From: Hoeflea sp.
GTDB lineage: Bacteria; Pseudomonadota; Alphaproteobacteria; Rhizobiales; Rhizobiaceae
NCBI GenBank assembly: GCA_019084245.1
Contig: JAHRFE010000007.1
Span: 62,001-126,000, forward strand
DNA length: 64,000 nucleotides
Direction: 5' to 3'
This document shows, piece after piece, positions 38,867-49,147 of the stretch. Positions within the stretch are counted from its first letter, which is position 1, and every line of letters starts with the position of its first letter. The position numbers were made by a program, and so were the translations under genes. A model generated the notes under the pieces. That model did not search any database, was not told the DNA's origin, and saw only the letters and a list, made by a program, of their open reading frames with translations.

Positions 38867-38961
38867 GGCGGCTCTCCGGGCATACGATCAGTCGGTTTTC
38901 TTACGCAATCGGTGCGACGGCGTAAAGCCGGGTTGCGGGAGGCCCGAGACCCAGGCCTATC

Positions 38962-40104
38962 TCAGACGCCCGCGCCTTGGCCCGAAGTGATCACCATGTC
39001 GTCGCGATGGATCATCGCGGCACGGCCCGAATAGCCGAGGATGGCTTCGATATCAGCTGATTTGCGCCCGGCGATGCGCCGCGCCTCGACGGCATCATAG
39101 GCCGACAGGCCACGGGCGATCTCACGGCCGTTTTCATCGCACACGGCGACCGGGTCGCCGCGATGAAACTCGCCGGCGACCGCGCGGACGCCGGCCGGCA
39201 ACAGGCTCTTGCCCGAGCGAAGCGCGGTCTCCGCGCCCGCATCGATGGCGAGCCGGCCTGCCGGTTCGAGCTGGCCCGCGATCCAGGTCTTGCGCGCGGT
39301 CTGCGGCGTGCCCGAGGGCTGGAACCAACTAGACCGGGCGCCCTTGTCGATGGCGGCCAGCGGGTGGTCGGTCTTGCCCGAGGCGATGATCATGGCGCAG
39401 CCGGCGCCGGTGGCGATCTTGCCGGCGTCGATCTTGGTCTTCATGCCGCCGCGCGAGAGCTCCGAGCCCGCGTCGCCCGCCATCGCCTCGATCTCGGGCG
39501 TGATGGCGTCGATGAAATCAAGGAACCGAGCGTCCAGGTCCAGATGCGGCGGCGCGGTGTAGAGCCCGTCGATGTCGGACATCAGCACCAGCAGGTCGGC
39601 GCTGACCATGGTGGCGACGCGGGCGGCGAGCCGGTCATTGTCGCCATAGCGGATCTCGCTGGTGGCCACCGTGTCGTTCTCGTTGATGATCGGCACCGCC
39701 CCGTGCCGCATAAGTTCGGCGATCGTTGCGCGCGCATTGAGATAACGCCGCCGTTCCTCGGTGTCGCCGAGCGTCAGCAGGATCTGGCCGGCGACGATCG
39801 AATGGGTCGACAGGCTCGACGACCAGGCCCGGGCGAGCGCGATCTGGCCGACGGCGGCGGCCGCCTGGCTTTCCTCGAGCCGCAGGCTCCCTTTGGCAAG
39901 GCCGAGCACGGTGCGGCCCATGGCGATGGCGCCTGACGAGACCACAAGGACCTCGGCGCCGGAGCGTTTGAGTTGGGCGATATCGGCGCAGAGCGATTCG
40001 AGCCATGCGGTCTTCAGGCCATGATCGCGGTCGACGAGCAGCGCCGAGCCGATCTTGATGACGATCCGCCTGTGGGCGGACACCGGTTTGCGCGACGCTG
40101 TCAT
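38962..40104 (-). CDS. proB: Glutamate 5-kinase
   Basis: The 380-residue product phosphorylates glutamate, the first and feedback-controlled step of proline synthesis. The amino-acid kinase domain includes [62 protein letters not shown] and [24 protein letters not shown]-terminal PUA domain follows (~280-370). The ATG is two bases from the obgE stop, so translation is probably coupled. Confidence 0.98.
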   Translation of the reverse strand: MTASRKPVSAHRRIVIKIGSALLVDRDHGLKTAWLESLCADIAQLKRSGAEVLVVSSGAIAMGRTVLGLAKGSLRLEESQAAAAVGQIALARAWSSSLSTHSIVAGQILLTLGDTEERRRYLNARATIAELMRHGAVPIINENDTVATSEIRYGDNDRLAARVATMVSADLLVLMSDIDGLYTAPPHLDLDARFLDFIDAITPEIEAMAGDAGSELSRGGMKTKIDAGKIATGAGCAMIIASGKTDHPLAAIDKGARSSWFQPSGTPQTARKTWIAGQLEPAGRLAIDAGAETALRSGKSLLPAGVRAVAGEFHRGDPVAVCDENGREIARGLSAYDAVEARRIAGRKSADIEAILGYSGRAAMIHRDDMVITSGQGAGV

Positions 40105-40106
40105 GG

Positions 40107-41249
<1,143 letters not shown>

Positions 41250-41281
41250 TCAAAGCCTATTGCAGCGGAGAATGGCGCGTA

Positions 41282-41830
41282 TCAGGGCCTGATTGCGTCC
41301 GCGCCTGCCAGCGTGCGGGCGAAATTGACCTTCACCCGCGCAATCGGGAGCGCGAACTTGGTCACCAGCGCCGTGTTGCGCAGGGTGCCGTCGGGCCTGA
41401 GTTCCAGCTTGTCGAAGAACCGCACGACATTGGGCTTGCCGGACGGATTGAGATCGACGCGGTAGCTGAAACGGGCGATGTTGCCCGACACCCGGACGGT
41501 GGTGGCGCCCAGCACATCCTCGCGGGTGCCGGAATAGGTGTTGGGTCCGGTGCGGGTGAAGATCCAGGTCTTGGTGTCGCGCTCGCCATCGTCGTAGCGG
41601 AAATCCTCGCGCAGCGTCAGCACTTCGCCACGGACCGTGCCGGTGAGGTCGACCCGGAAGGAGCGCTTGAGCCCGGTGATCGCGCCAAAGGAGCCATTGG
41701 CATAGGTCTTGCCCTTGAAGAAATCCTCGAGCCGCAGGTCGCCGGCCTGAACCGGAACCGCGGCCAGGAGGGCAAACAACGGCAGGGTGGCGACGAGATG
41801 GAAGAGGCGGCGCAGACGGATCATGGTCAT
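41282..41830 (-). CDS. DUF3833-like exported protein
   Basis: The 182-residue product has a Sec-type leader (LFHLVATLPLFALLAAVPVQA, cleavage near 29) and a beta-rich domain in the manner of DUF3833: LEDFFKGKTYANGSFGAITGL, LTLREDFRYDDGERDTKTWIF, NTYSGTREDVLGATTVRVSGN and a symmetric second half. DUF3833 members are lipocalin-like envelope proteins without known ligand; here the usual lipobox cysteine is missing, so it would be periplasmic. It lies between obgE and a GNAT gene, where other rhizobia have no such gene that I recall. Confidence 0.7.
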   Translation of the reverse strand: MTMIRLRRLFHLVATLPLFALLAAVPVQAGDLRLEDFFKGKTYANGSFGAITGLKRSFRVDLTGTVRGEVLTLREDFRYDDGERDTKTWIFTRTGPNTYSGTREDVLGATTVRVSGNIARFSYRVDLNPSGKPNVVRFFDKLELRPDGTLRNTALVTKFALPIARVKVNFARTLAGADAIRP

Positions 41831-41883
41831 TCCTTTCGGGTCATGATGCTTCTACGCGCCCAGGCCCGCGCCGGATTAAGCCA

Positions 41884-41905
41884 GCGGGCCGGTCTGCCGG
41901 CCCGC
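41884..41905. terminator. GC-rich hairpin after the RimJ-type GNAT gene
   Basis: GCGGGCCGG (41884-41892) and CCGGCCCGC (41897-41905) form a 9-base-pair stem with a TCTG loop. It lies 64 bases after the minus-strand GNAT stop. T-content after it is low, so termination efficiency is doubtful. Confidence 0.4.
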
Positions 41906-41969
41906 CGTCTTTGCACGCGCCCTGCCTGGGCATCCTTCGTTCAGGCGGCGCCGCCTGTCGACGTTTGCC

Positions 41970-42620
41970 CTAGGAGGCGCGCGCCCTGGTGTCGTTCGAC
42001 CAGCCGATCAGCGAGATCCAGGTCTTGCGGTCGAGCCGGAACCATTCGACCGCGACGCTGGCGTTGATCGACAGGATGTCGATCATGCCCGAGCCCTGGA
42101 ACTGGAAGCCGCTCTTCTGCAACACCCTTCGGGAAGCGGGGTTGATTACCCGGCAGCGGGCGTCGATGTGCTCGATCTCTCGGGTGCGGAAGGCCATGTC
42201 GACCAGCGCGTGCACGGCCTGGGTGGCGATGCCGCGCCGCCAGAAAGGCTCGCCGATCCAGTAGCCGAGTTCGAGCGAGCGTCCATCCTTGCCGGTTTCG
42301 AGCGAGCAACAGCCATAGAGCTGTCCGGTCTCGGCATCGGTGATCGCGTAGACGCAATTGCCATTCCCGCGTTTGGCGGAGGCGCGCACGAAGGTTTCGG
42401 CGTCACCGCGGCCATAGGGGTGCGGGATGCGCGACACCATGGTGGCGATGGCCGGATTGTCGGCGAGAATGGCAATTGCGTCGATGTCTTCGGCATGGGG
42501 CGGGCGAAGAACCAGGGATTCGGTCAGCAGGATCGGACAGTCGAAAGCGGGCGGCCGCTCAAGACTGTCGGCGCTGCTACAGGGCTCGCTCTTCGGTTCG
42601 CTTTCGGGGTCGTGTCTCAT
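41970..42620 (-). CDS. RimJ/RimL-type GNAT acetyltransferase
   Basis: From ATG 42620 the product has 216 residues. GGAGA six bases upstream decides this start; an ATG two codons earlier directly abuts the same GGAGA and is too close. The fold is RimJ-like: LTESLVLRPPHAEDIDAIAILADNP, then GRSLELGYWIGEPFWRRGIATQAVHALVDMAF (acetyl-CoA motif WRRGIA) and HIDARCRVINPASRRVLQKSGFQFQG. Members acetylate ribosomal protein N-termini or small molecules. In rhizobia a GNAT gene commonly sits between rpmA and obgE. Confidence 0.88.
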   Translation of the reverse strand: MRHDPESEPKSEPCSSADSLERPPAFDCPILLTESLVLRPPHAEDIDAIAILADNPAIATMVSRIPHPYGRGDAETFVRASAKRGNGNCVYAITDAETGQLYGCCSLETGKDGRSLELGYWIGEPFWRRGIATQAVHALVDMAFRTREIEHIDARCRVINPASRRVLQKSGFQFQGSGMIDILSINASVAVEWFRLDRKTWISLIGWSNDTRARAS

Positions 42621-42640
42621 GGTCATTCTCCGGTTTTGGA

Positions 42641-42675
42641 CAAAAAGAAAGGGGAGATGGCGTTCCATCTCCCCT
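42641..42675 (-). terminator. Intrinsic terminator of rplU-rpmA
   Basis: AGGGGAGATGG (42650-42660) pairs perfectly with CCATCTCCCCT (42665-42675) around a CGTT loop. On the minus strand the stem is followed by TCTTTTTG. It lies 79 bases after the rpmA stop. Confidence 0.8.
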
Positions 42676-42753
42676 GCCTTTATCCGGTGTTCCGGAGGAT
42701 GCCTGTCGCGGCCGGGTCGATGAGACGCCGGCCTGCAAAAATGCGATCCGGCT

Positions 42754-43023
42754 TTATTCCGCTGCTTCCGCTTTCGCGACAACGGACACATAGGTTCGGC
42801 CGTTGGCTTTCTTGCGGAAGTCAACATTGCCCGGCTGCACGGCAAAAATGGTGTGATCCTTGCCGAGGCCTACGCCGGTGCCGGGATGCCACTTGGTGCC
42901 GCGCTGACGCAGAATGATGTTGCCGGCAATGACGTTCTCGCCGCCGAACTTCTTCACGCCGAGGCGCTTGGATTCCGAATCGCGGCCGTTGCGCGATGAA
43001 CCGCCAGCTTTTTTGTGTGCCAT
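42754..43023 (-). CDS. rpmA: 50S ribosomal protein L27
   Basis: The 89-residue product starts [20 protein letters not shown] and has [27 protein letters not shown], the complete L27 pattern. L27 reaches the peptidyl-transferase centre with its N-terminus, which here needs no cleavage. It lies 80 bases after rplU in the same unit. Confidence 0.99.
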   Translation of the reverse strand: MAHKKAGGSSRNGRDSESKRLGVKKFGGENVIAGNIILRQRGTKWHPGTGVGLGKDHTIFAVQPGNVDFRKKANGRTYVSVVAKAEAAE

Positions 43024-43102
43024 GGGTCTGCTCCTGTTTTCGCCTTGAGGGCGATTGTCTCACGTGCGGCTTTCGCCGCCAGGGCCCGAACGGGCGGTTG
43101 AA

Positions 43103-43729
43103 TTACTCGGCGAGGGCCTTGGCCTGATCGCGCCAATCGGAAATCTGATCGGCACTGAACGGCATGGCTTCGTCGATGCGGGCGATGTCGGCGTCGGAAA
43201 GAGCCGCCACCTGGGCGAATGTGGTGATGCCCTGCTCATTGAGCTGGCCGGCCGCGACCGGGCCGATGCCCTTGATCTTGGTCAGGTTGTCAGGCTCGCC
43301 CGCCGGAGCGGTGAACAGCGGCGCTGCGGTCGAGGCGGTGGCTTCGGTCTTTGCCGGAGCGTCAGCCTTCGGTGCGGCTTCCTTTTTCGCGGCAGCCTTC
43401 TTGGCGGGCTTGGCGCCGCCGGTCAGGATATCGGTGATCCTGACGACCGTCTGATGCTGACGGTGGCCGCGGATGCGCTTGGAGTTTTGCCGGCGGCGCT
43501 TCTTGAAGGCGATGACCTTGCGGGCGCGGCCCTGCTCGACAACTTCGGCGACGACCATGGCGCCTTCGACGAAGGGCACGCCAAAGGTTGCGCCGGCGCC
43601 TTCTCCAACCATCAGGATTTCGTTGAACTCGACGGTATCGCCGGCGGCGCCCTCGAGTTTCTCGATTGTCAGAACGTCATTGGCGGCGACGCGGTACTGC
43701 TTGCCACCAGTTTTAATGACTGCGAACAT
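43103..43729 (-). CDS. rplU: 50S ribosomal protein L21 with C-terminal helix-hairpin-helix extension
   Basis: From ATG 43729 the product is 208 residues, about twice a typical L21. Residues 1-103 are normal L21 ([51 protein letters not shown]). An Ala/Lys-rich linker (~108-145) leads to a helix-hairpin-helix-like domain, [20 protein letters not shown] and [19 protein letters not shown], of the type found in DNA/RNA-binding or DUF4332-like proteins. The open frame upstream of MFAV is not conserved. The extension may contact rRNA or another factor; its function is not known. Confidence 0.95.
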   Translation of the reverse strand: MFAVIKTGGKQYRVAANDVLTIEKLEGAAGDTVEFNEILMVGEGAGATFGVPFVEGAMVVAEVVEQGRARKVIAFKKRRRQNSKRIRGHRQHQTVVRITDILTGGAKPAKKAAAKKEAAPKADAPAKTEATASTAAPLFTAPAGEPDNLTKIKGIGPVAAGQLNEQGITTFAQVAALSDADIARIDEAMPFSADQISDWRDQAKALAE

Positions 43730-43909
43730 CTTTTGTCCTTTCGTGTTCGTCCGGCTCTCGCCTTGCGGCGGGCCGTCTTTTTGCCAGTCGGAACGGATCG
43801 GCCGATCCTTTGAGGGAGCGGCCGGGTGAAGCCCGGGCAGGATCCCGTCAATGGGAGCGTCCAGCCAAAGGCCAACGGCGCAGGAAGCCCCACGCCGCAT
43901 TCGGGTCGC

Positions 43910-43938
43910 GAGATACGTGAGGCGGGGGCAAGAGTCAA
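43910..43938 (-). promoter_or_regulatory. Sigma-70-type promoter of rplU-rpmA
   Basis: On the minus strand TTGACT (43938-43933) and TATCTC (43915-43910) are separated by exactly 17 bases. The predicted transcript would start near 43903, leaving a ~175-base 5' leader before the rplU ATG, long enough for L21-type autoregulation. Confidence 0.6.
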
Positions 43939-43991
43939 GCCAAATAGGCTTTTGCGGGTCTGGGTGGCGAACCCTGTTCCAAACTTATCTC

Positions 43992-44020
43992 TTGTGCAAC
44001 AAGCCCGCTCCGGTTATGGA
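43992..44020 (+). promoter_or_regulatory. Promoter of the tRNA-Ser gene
   Basis: TTGTGC (43992-43997) and TATGGA (44015-44020) are 17 bases apart. The predicted start lies near 44027, about 30 bases before the mature tRNA 5' end. The site diverges from the rplU promoter. Confidence 0.55.
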
Positions 44021-44056
44021 AGCGCCCGCGCACTGACTTGCGCCGACCAAAGACGC

Positions 44057-44146
<90 letters not shown>

Positions 44147-44310
44147 TTGCCCCAACCCGCCTGAGCCTTGGCGCCCTTCGGAATGGTCGGGTCTTGCGTC
44201 AACTCGTGCGGCATTAATTCCGGACGCTCAGCTATTTCAAGCCCAGAATGGCGCCTGCTACAAAGGCTTTGCACGGGCTGAGGATACGAGGCGTTATCGT
44301 TGAGGGTATC

Positions 44311-44757
44311 ATGCTGAAAAACAGTCTTGCCGGGCTCGGCATTGCCCTCCTTCTGCCGATCCTGCCCGTCTTCGCAGACGAGACCTGGCTTCTGCCGAAT
44401 GGCGAGGAAGTCACCTGGGATCAGGATATCGACGGGATCTCGGTGCTGAGTTATCCGGTCGGCCGCTCCCGGGAGAGGGTGCGGCTTTATGTACGCGGAC
44501 TGGCAGAGGCGATCGACAGCCGCGGCACTTTCCATGCCTACTGGATCGGCCCGAGCAGCGAGTCCTATTGTGATGCGTCGCTGACAGGCCCGGACGGAAC
44601 GACATCCGACAGTTTCGGCCAGGCGATCATCACCTTCGATAAACCGACATTTCCGTCGGGGTGGTCGGCGCTTCTCGGGCAGTGCTTCGATGCGCCTTCC
44701 GATGAGTTGCGGGCCAATGCGCTGTATGGCGATCAAGTTGTCGTGCCGCGCGATTAG
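44311..44757 (+). CDS. Secreted protein of unknown function
   Basis: The 148-residue product has a leader (MLKNSLAGLGIALLLPILPVFADE, cut near 22). The mature part has WLLPNGEEVTWDQDIDGISVLSYPVG and two cysteines (YCDAS, QCFDAP) that may pair. It has no recognised family. GAGGG precedes ATG 44311; the frame is open further upstream, but those residues are not leader-like. It is the first gene after tRNA-Ser. Confidence 0.6.
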   Translation: MLKNSLAGLGIALLLPILPVFADETWLLPNGEEVTWDQDIDGISVLSYPVGRSRERVRLYVRGLAEAIDSRGTFHAYWIGPSSESYCDASLTGPDGTTSDSFGQAIITFDKPTFPSGWSALLGQCFDAPSDELRANALYGDQVVVPRD

Positions 44758-44989
44758 GCAGGACATCGGACGATCGGTCGAAAGTTCCGGACGCCTGGAT
44801 ATGGCGCCCGGAGAGTGACGGGCTTATCTTGCCTGCCCGACGGTCGATGCAGAACTCCGGGCGGGTCGCCAGATCACCCCGGTACAGCCGGATCTGCGAT
44901 CGGGCAAGCTTGCTGCCGGATAGGGTTTTTCACTGCCCTGGCAGGCCAGGCGAAACGTCATCATTCATCTCAAGCGAAAGTCCGATTCA

Positions 44990-45376
44990 ATGAAATCACA
45001 ACTCGCCATCGCCGCCATTGCCTTCTCGGTGGTCGCTGGACCTCTTCTTTCTGCAGCTCCCGCGTCGGCGCAGAGCATCGTGGATGAATACTGCACCCGG
45101 ATCAGCGAGAACGACAAGTTTGCCTCCGACGGCTACCAATTGTCGGACGCCGCATCCATCCTGAGACAGGACCGCGCCAATTTTCACAAGTTCGCCATGG
45201 CCGATGATGAAGACCAGGGAGACAATAGCTTCGCCAGCACCCAGGCCCGCGCGCGCATTCCGGCGCTGCTTGACAATGGCGACTCCGATCAGGGCATTCT
45301 GAACAGCATCGTCAATCGCACGCCATTTGTCTGCGTCGAAATCTACAGGGACTACATGTACGTCTACGGAGGCTGA
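44990..45376 (+). CDS. Secreted protein of unknown function
   Basis: The 128-residue product has a clear leader (MKSQLAIAAIAFSVVAGPLLSAAPASA, cut near 27). The mature part, starting QSIVDEYCTRISENDKF, contains two cysteines (DEYCTR and FVCVEI) and several aromatic residues near the end (IYRDYMYVYGG). No family is recognised. It stands alone, 232 bases after the previous secreted-protein gene, in the same direction. Confidence 0.6.
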   Translation: MKSQLAIAAIAFSVVAGPLLSAAPASAQSIVDEYCTRISENDKFASDGYQLSDAASILRQDRANFHKFAMADDEDQGDNSFASTQARARIPALLDNGDSDQGILNSIVNRTPFVCVEIYRDYMYVYGG

Positions 45377-46144
45377 CCTGCCGCTGCGAGGGAACCCGAG
45401 ACCGACTTCGGCGTCAAAGGCCCGCGCGGCGCCATCCGGGTCGTTTCGGCGTGACCGGCCGCTGCCTTGTCGACACTGTCCGAATTCGGCTCGATCCCGG
45501 GTTTTTTCGCATCGTGCCCTGTCCCCGAGGCGGGGCTGACCAGTGTGGTTCTCGCATCCTCAGGCAGACCCCGCCTGATCTTGAGCGGTCTTGTTCATCG
45601 ATACGGCAGCCTGGCGGGCGCCAGCGTGCTGGTCGCGGCACCCTGGCGGCACCCTGGCGGCATCGGATGAAGGCGGCATAGGGGGCTGTGGACGGCGCGG
45701 GGGCGGAACCATCTGCGATCAATTCTCTCCGATCCATTTGCACATGATGCGCACCATCGGTTTTGCGGCAAGGCGCGGGGACGCACGGGAGCTTGTGTTC
45801 ATCTAGGCTTCGCCCCGGTGAGGCTTGGACTGCGCTTGTTGATTTAAACTGCTGCAAACTTCTGCTCTCAATCGATTCCGATATCGAGACCTATGCAGCA
45901 GCTTACAGATTGGCCCGTTCTCTTTCAAATCCCCCCGTTGCCGGGACATGCCCTACGGTCTGGAATTTCGGTCCCAGCGTCCTGACATGACACACGGGTT
46001 CGCGTGTGGGCGACGGCCTTGCTGCAACGGTGGGCTGGTGAATGGGAACTGTCGGGCAAAATCCAATAACATTCTGATTTCCGTTTTCTTTTTTTGGTAC
46101 TCAGCCTATCTAGTAGTGCGCGGCTGCGACGGGAGAGGCAGATC
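45377..46144. other. Gene-poor interval upstream of the araC-type gene
   Basis: No reading frame here has a credible start, ribosome-binding site and protein-like composition; short frames exist on both strands but look random. The left half is GC-rich and holds a two-copy 11-base tandem repeat (GCACCCTGGCG at 45638-45648 and 45649-45659) and an imperfect long inverted repeat (AGGCGGGG/CCCCGCCT). The right half turns AT-richer toward the araC-type gene (from about 46060), as expected for its promoter. It may be the remains of a lost gene. Confidence 0.5.
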
Positions 46145-47200
46145 TTGGAGACGAACGAGGTTGCCTTGAAGGAGAGCGAACGCCCGTTCATGCGGTTCTC
46201 GACTGCGGCCTTTGCTCCCGGAGATGGCTTTGACGCATACAGGACCCTTTATGCGGGAGGCAGCGACGTATCGCGCCTGGGCTCAGGTTTTGGCGCACAG
46301 CTGGAAGTCAGGCCGCTTGGCGATGTCGTGATCTTCCAGCGCTGGCTCAATGATGTCGCTCATGAGCGGTCATCGCAGCGTATCCGGCAGGACGGTTTCG
46401 AGCATTTTGTCCTGCAGATCCCGTTGGCCGGATCCCTTGTCACGCAGACGCCAGACGGCGTCCAGGTGGTCAAGTCCGGTGAAATCATTATCTTCGATGC
46501 GCGCAGGCCCTATCAAACCCGATCTCAAGGCGTGCACCTCCTTACCTTTTCGGTTGCGCGCTTTATTGTGGAGAGGGCATTTGCCGGTTCGGAAGAGCTG
46601 CACGGTAGGATACTGGCTGCCGAACGATCCGCGCTTCTTGGCGATTTCATGGGGTCCCTGACCCGTCACGCAGCGTCGCTTGCCGGAACGGCCCTGACAG
46701 ACTCCCTGAACGTGTTCTCCGACCTTCTCGCCATGACGTTGCGGCAGTCCGGGACACTGAGTGATGTCAGCGAAAGCATGCGCGGCAAACTCGATCTCGC
46801 CCGCAGGGTTGTCGAGAATGAACTGCACCAGCCCGGCCTCAATCCGGATCTGATTGCTGCACGCGTCGGGATGTCCCGCTCGCGGCTCTATGAACTGTTC
46901 AGACAATTTGGCGGTGTCGCGAGCTATATTCAGCTCCGGCGTGTGCAGCGGTTTCGGGCCTTGCTGAGCCAGGCGCGGGATGAACGCAGCATGGCGGAGC
47001 TTGCATTCGTCTGCGGCTTTACCAGCGAAAGTCACGCGAGCCGGACATTTCGCGACACATTCGGCATTCCGCCCGGGCAGTTTCGCAGGCGCCAGACCCT
47101 GGTTCTGAAGCCATCGGACCCGACAGGTTTCGAACAGGTTGGCGGCTTCAATGCGTGGATCGCTTCGCTTGGCCTACGGCCGCGCGCCGGCCGCGCGTGA
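46145..47200 (+). CDS. AraC-family transcriptional regulator
   Basis: The 351-residue product has an N-terminal AraC-binding-like domain (~30-190; FGAQLEVRPLGDVVIFQRW, EHFVLQIPLAGSLVTQTPDG, EIIIFDARRPYQTRSQGVHLL) similar to regulators of the FeaR/NitR type, and a C-terminal double HTH (~245-340; LNPDLIAARVGMSRSRLYELF, SMAELAFVCGFTSESHASRTF, RDTFGIPPGQFRR). TTG 46145 is selected because GGGAGAGG lies six bases upstream; another TTG at 46094 lacks this. The MFS gene overlaps its 3' end, so it probably controls uptake or export of a compound handled by that transporter. Confidence 0.85.
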   Translation: METNEVALKESERPFMRFSTAAFAPGDGFDAYRTLYAGGSDVSRLGSGFGAQLEVRPLGDVVIFQRWLNDVAHERSSQRIRQDGFEHFVLQIPLAGSLVTQTPDGVQVVKSGEIIIFDARRPYQTRSQGVHLLTFSVARFIVERAFAGSEELHGRILAAERSALLGDFMGSLTRHAASLAGTALTDSLNVFSDLLAMTLRQSGTLSDVSESMRGKLDLARRVVENELHQPGLNPDLIAARVGMSRSRLYELFRQFGGVASYIQLRRVQRFRALLSQARDERSMAELAFVCGFTSESHASRTFRDTFGIPPGQFRRRQTLVLKPSDPTGFEQVGGFNAWIASLGLRPRAGRA

Positions 47201-48465
47201 CATTTCAGGCAACGGCGTCAGGCCGCGCGTCCTGGTGCCTCGCGCTGTCATTGGCCTCCGTGCACCTGGTCTCCTCCGTTGATCGCCATATCCCGACGCT
47301 GGTCCTGAGCGCAATACAGCTCGAATTTTCGCTGACCGACACGGATCTCGGCTTCCTCCATGGCACCGCCTATGTGTTGTTCTATGCGATCGCCATCGTT
47401 CCTGTCGGCATCCTTGCGGACCGCTACGATCGACGGCGAATCGTCATGGGCGGATTGATCATCTGGACCATCGGGACGGCCGCATGCGGCCTGTCACAAT
47501 CCTATACGCAGCTGGTCGCTGCGCGCATGGTGGTCGGGTTGGGGCAGGCGGCGTTGGTTCCCACCGCCATATCGCTGATCGCCGAAAGCTTCGGCTCACG
47601 CCGGATGGGCCGCCCGATCGCGATCTTCACCGCCGCAGCGACGCTTGGCCGCGGTGTTGCGCTCTTCGGCGGAGGCGTGTTGCTGGCCTGGATCATCAAT
47701 CGCGGCATACCGTCGGCGCTGGCGCCGTGGCGTGCGCTGTTTCTGCTTTCCCTGGTGCTCAATCTTATTGCGCTGGCCTGGTATTTTACCACCAGGGCTG
47801 GTCCCCGGGCGCCAGGCGAGGTCGCCCCGACGCGGGATCTGGCGAGAGCCGTGGCCGCCCGGTGGCCGGTCTATCTGGCCTATTTTGGCGGTGCAGCCGC
47901 AAGCATCACGCTGGTCCAGATCATTGCGGCCTGGACCCCGACAATTCTCGTCCGCTCATTTGGCCTCACGGCTTCGGAGAGCGGCCTGCTATTCGGGCCC
48001 ATCGTTCTGAGTTTCGGCCCGGCCGGAAACCTTGTCGGCGGGTGGGTCGTCGACAGCCTTGAGCGGCGTGGCGTAACAGGGGCGCCTGCCCTGGCCAATG
48101 CGCTGTCCCTGATCGCCGCCATAGGGGCGGGGTCAATCCTGTGCAGCGCCCAAACCCTGCCGATTGCCGTGACGGGACTGATGGCAACAACCTTTTTCCT
48201 TGGCATGACGACACCCACGGGACTTGTCGGCATCCAGAACCTGACGCCGCCAGCCATCCGCGGGCGTGTGACCGCCCTGTTTGTCCTTTGCGTCACGCTG
48301 GTTTCGCTGGGCGCGGGACCGGTGGTCGTGGGTTGGCTGAGCGATCAATTCCATGATGGCGTCAACGGACTTCGACTGGCGGTCCTCGTCGCGTTCTGGG
48401 GCGTCGGTTGCCTCGGCGTCCTCTCGTCGGCCGCTGCAAATCGCCTTGATAGGACCGCGGTTTGA
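47155..48465 (+). CDS. MFS transporter
   Basis: A 12-helix major facilitator of 436 residues. Helices 2-3 carry the MFS loop GILADRYDRRRIVMGGLI, helix 4 has AARMVVGLGQAALVP, and the midpoint loop is basic. The second half includes GPAGNLVGGWVVDSLERRG and AIRGRVTALFVLCVTLVSLG. ATG 47155 lies inside the araC-type gene (46-base overlap); a GTG at 47197 overlaps its stop as GTGA and would remove only 14 non-membrane residues. Substrate unknown; sequence style resembles the spinster/ACS-like group. Confidence 0.88.
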   Translation: MDRFAWPTAARRPRVTFQATASGRASWCLALSLASVHLVSSVDRHIPTLVLSAIQLEFSLTDTDLGFLHGTAYVLFYAIAIVPVGILADRYDRRRIVMGGLIIWTIGTAACGLSQSYTQLVAARMVVGLGQAALVPTAISLIAESFGSRRMGRPIAIFTAAATLGRGVALFGGGVLLAWIINRGIPSALAPWRALFLLSLVLNLIALAWYFTTRAGPRAPGEVAPTRDLARAVAARWPVYLAYFGGAAASITLVQIIAAWTPTILVRSFGLTASESGLLFGPIVLSFGPAGNLVGGWVVDSLERRGVTGAPALANALSLIAAIGAGSILCSAQTLPIAVTGLMATTFFLGMTTPTGLVGIQNLTPPAIRGRVTALFVLCVTLVSLGAGPVVVGWLSDQFHDGVNGLRLAVLVAFWGVGCLGVLSSAAANRLDRTAV

Positions 48466-48710
48466 GCAAGACCATTCCTGGTGGTCTGAGCGAAACAGAT
48501 GGGAACCATCTGTCAGGATCGCACCACTCGTCCGGCTTTTGGCAAGGTCGGCGGGTCCGAAGCCGGACGCAGCTTTTGCCCCTGAATTGTCTCAGCGTCC
48601 TGTTTCTTGCGCCCAGCATCCATTTGAATATCGCAGGCAGCGTCTTGGCATTGATAAACGCTCACCGCGATTTTAGCGGTATTCACCTGTCGCGATGAAC
48701 TGGAGCTGCC

Positions 48711-49064
48711 ATGAACCGCCTGTTTTTTATTGCATTTTCAATCACTCTGATGGTCGCATCAGTGTCCGCCCGGGCAGACAATCTTCGCGACGATGACTGG
48801 AGTTTCAATTTCTTCAACGACTCGCGGCTTGCGGTCACGCAGATCAACACGATGAACCGGAACGGAAAATGGAGCCGCAACTGGTTGCGCACCCGCATGG
48901 ACCGCGGCACCGGGCTGACCCTGAGCTTTTACGACAAGAGCGACAATCGCTGTGAAGTCCGGACCTATGTCAAATTCACCGATGGTTCATTTTACGATGA
49001 GGTCATCGATTACTGCGGCATCGCGATTGTCCGGGTGACCAACCGGGAACTGACCACCGAGTGA
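48711..49064 (+). CDS. Secreted protein of unknown function
   Basis: The 117-residue product has a leader (MNRLFFIAFSITLMVASVSARA, cut near 22) and a compact mature domain with WSFNFFNDSRLAVTQINTM, WSRNWLRTRMDRGTGLTLSF and CEVRTYVKFTDGSFYDEVIDYC, with two cysteines that likely form a disulfide. The repeated pattern of aromatic and polar residues suggests a small beta sandwich. I cannot name its family. It lies 246 bases after the MFS gene; that gap shows no gene. Confidence 0.65.
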   Translation: MNRLFFIAFSITLMVASVSARADNLRDDDWSFNFFNDSRLAVTQINTMNRNGKWSRNWLRTRMDRGTGLTLSFYDKSDNRCEVRTYVKFTDGSFYDEVIDYCGIAIVRVTNRELTTE

Positions 49065-49147
49065 CCGGCAGCGCTCCTGGGGCAAACAATCACGCATCTG
49101 CGTTGCGCCATCGAGCCCGCCGAATTCTCTCACCTTGGAGTCAAGAC

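Noticed and set aside
45638-45659. Two-copy 11-base tandem repeat considered as a CRISPR or iteron array
   Set aside because: Only two contiguous copies without spacers; no cas or replication genes are nearby.
45451-45990. Several short overlapping frames in the gap before the AraC-type gene
   Set aside because: They lack ribosome-binding sites, conserved style and typical codon use; none is preferred over the others.
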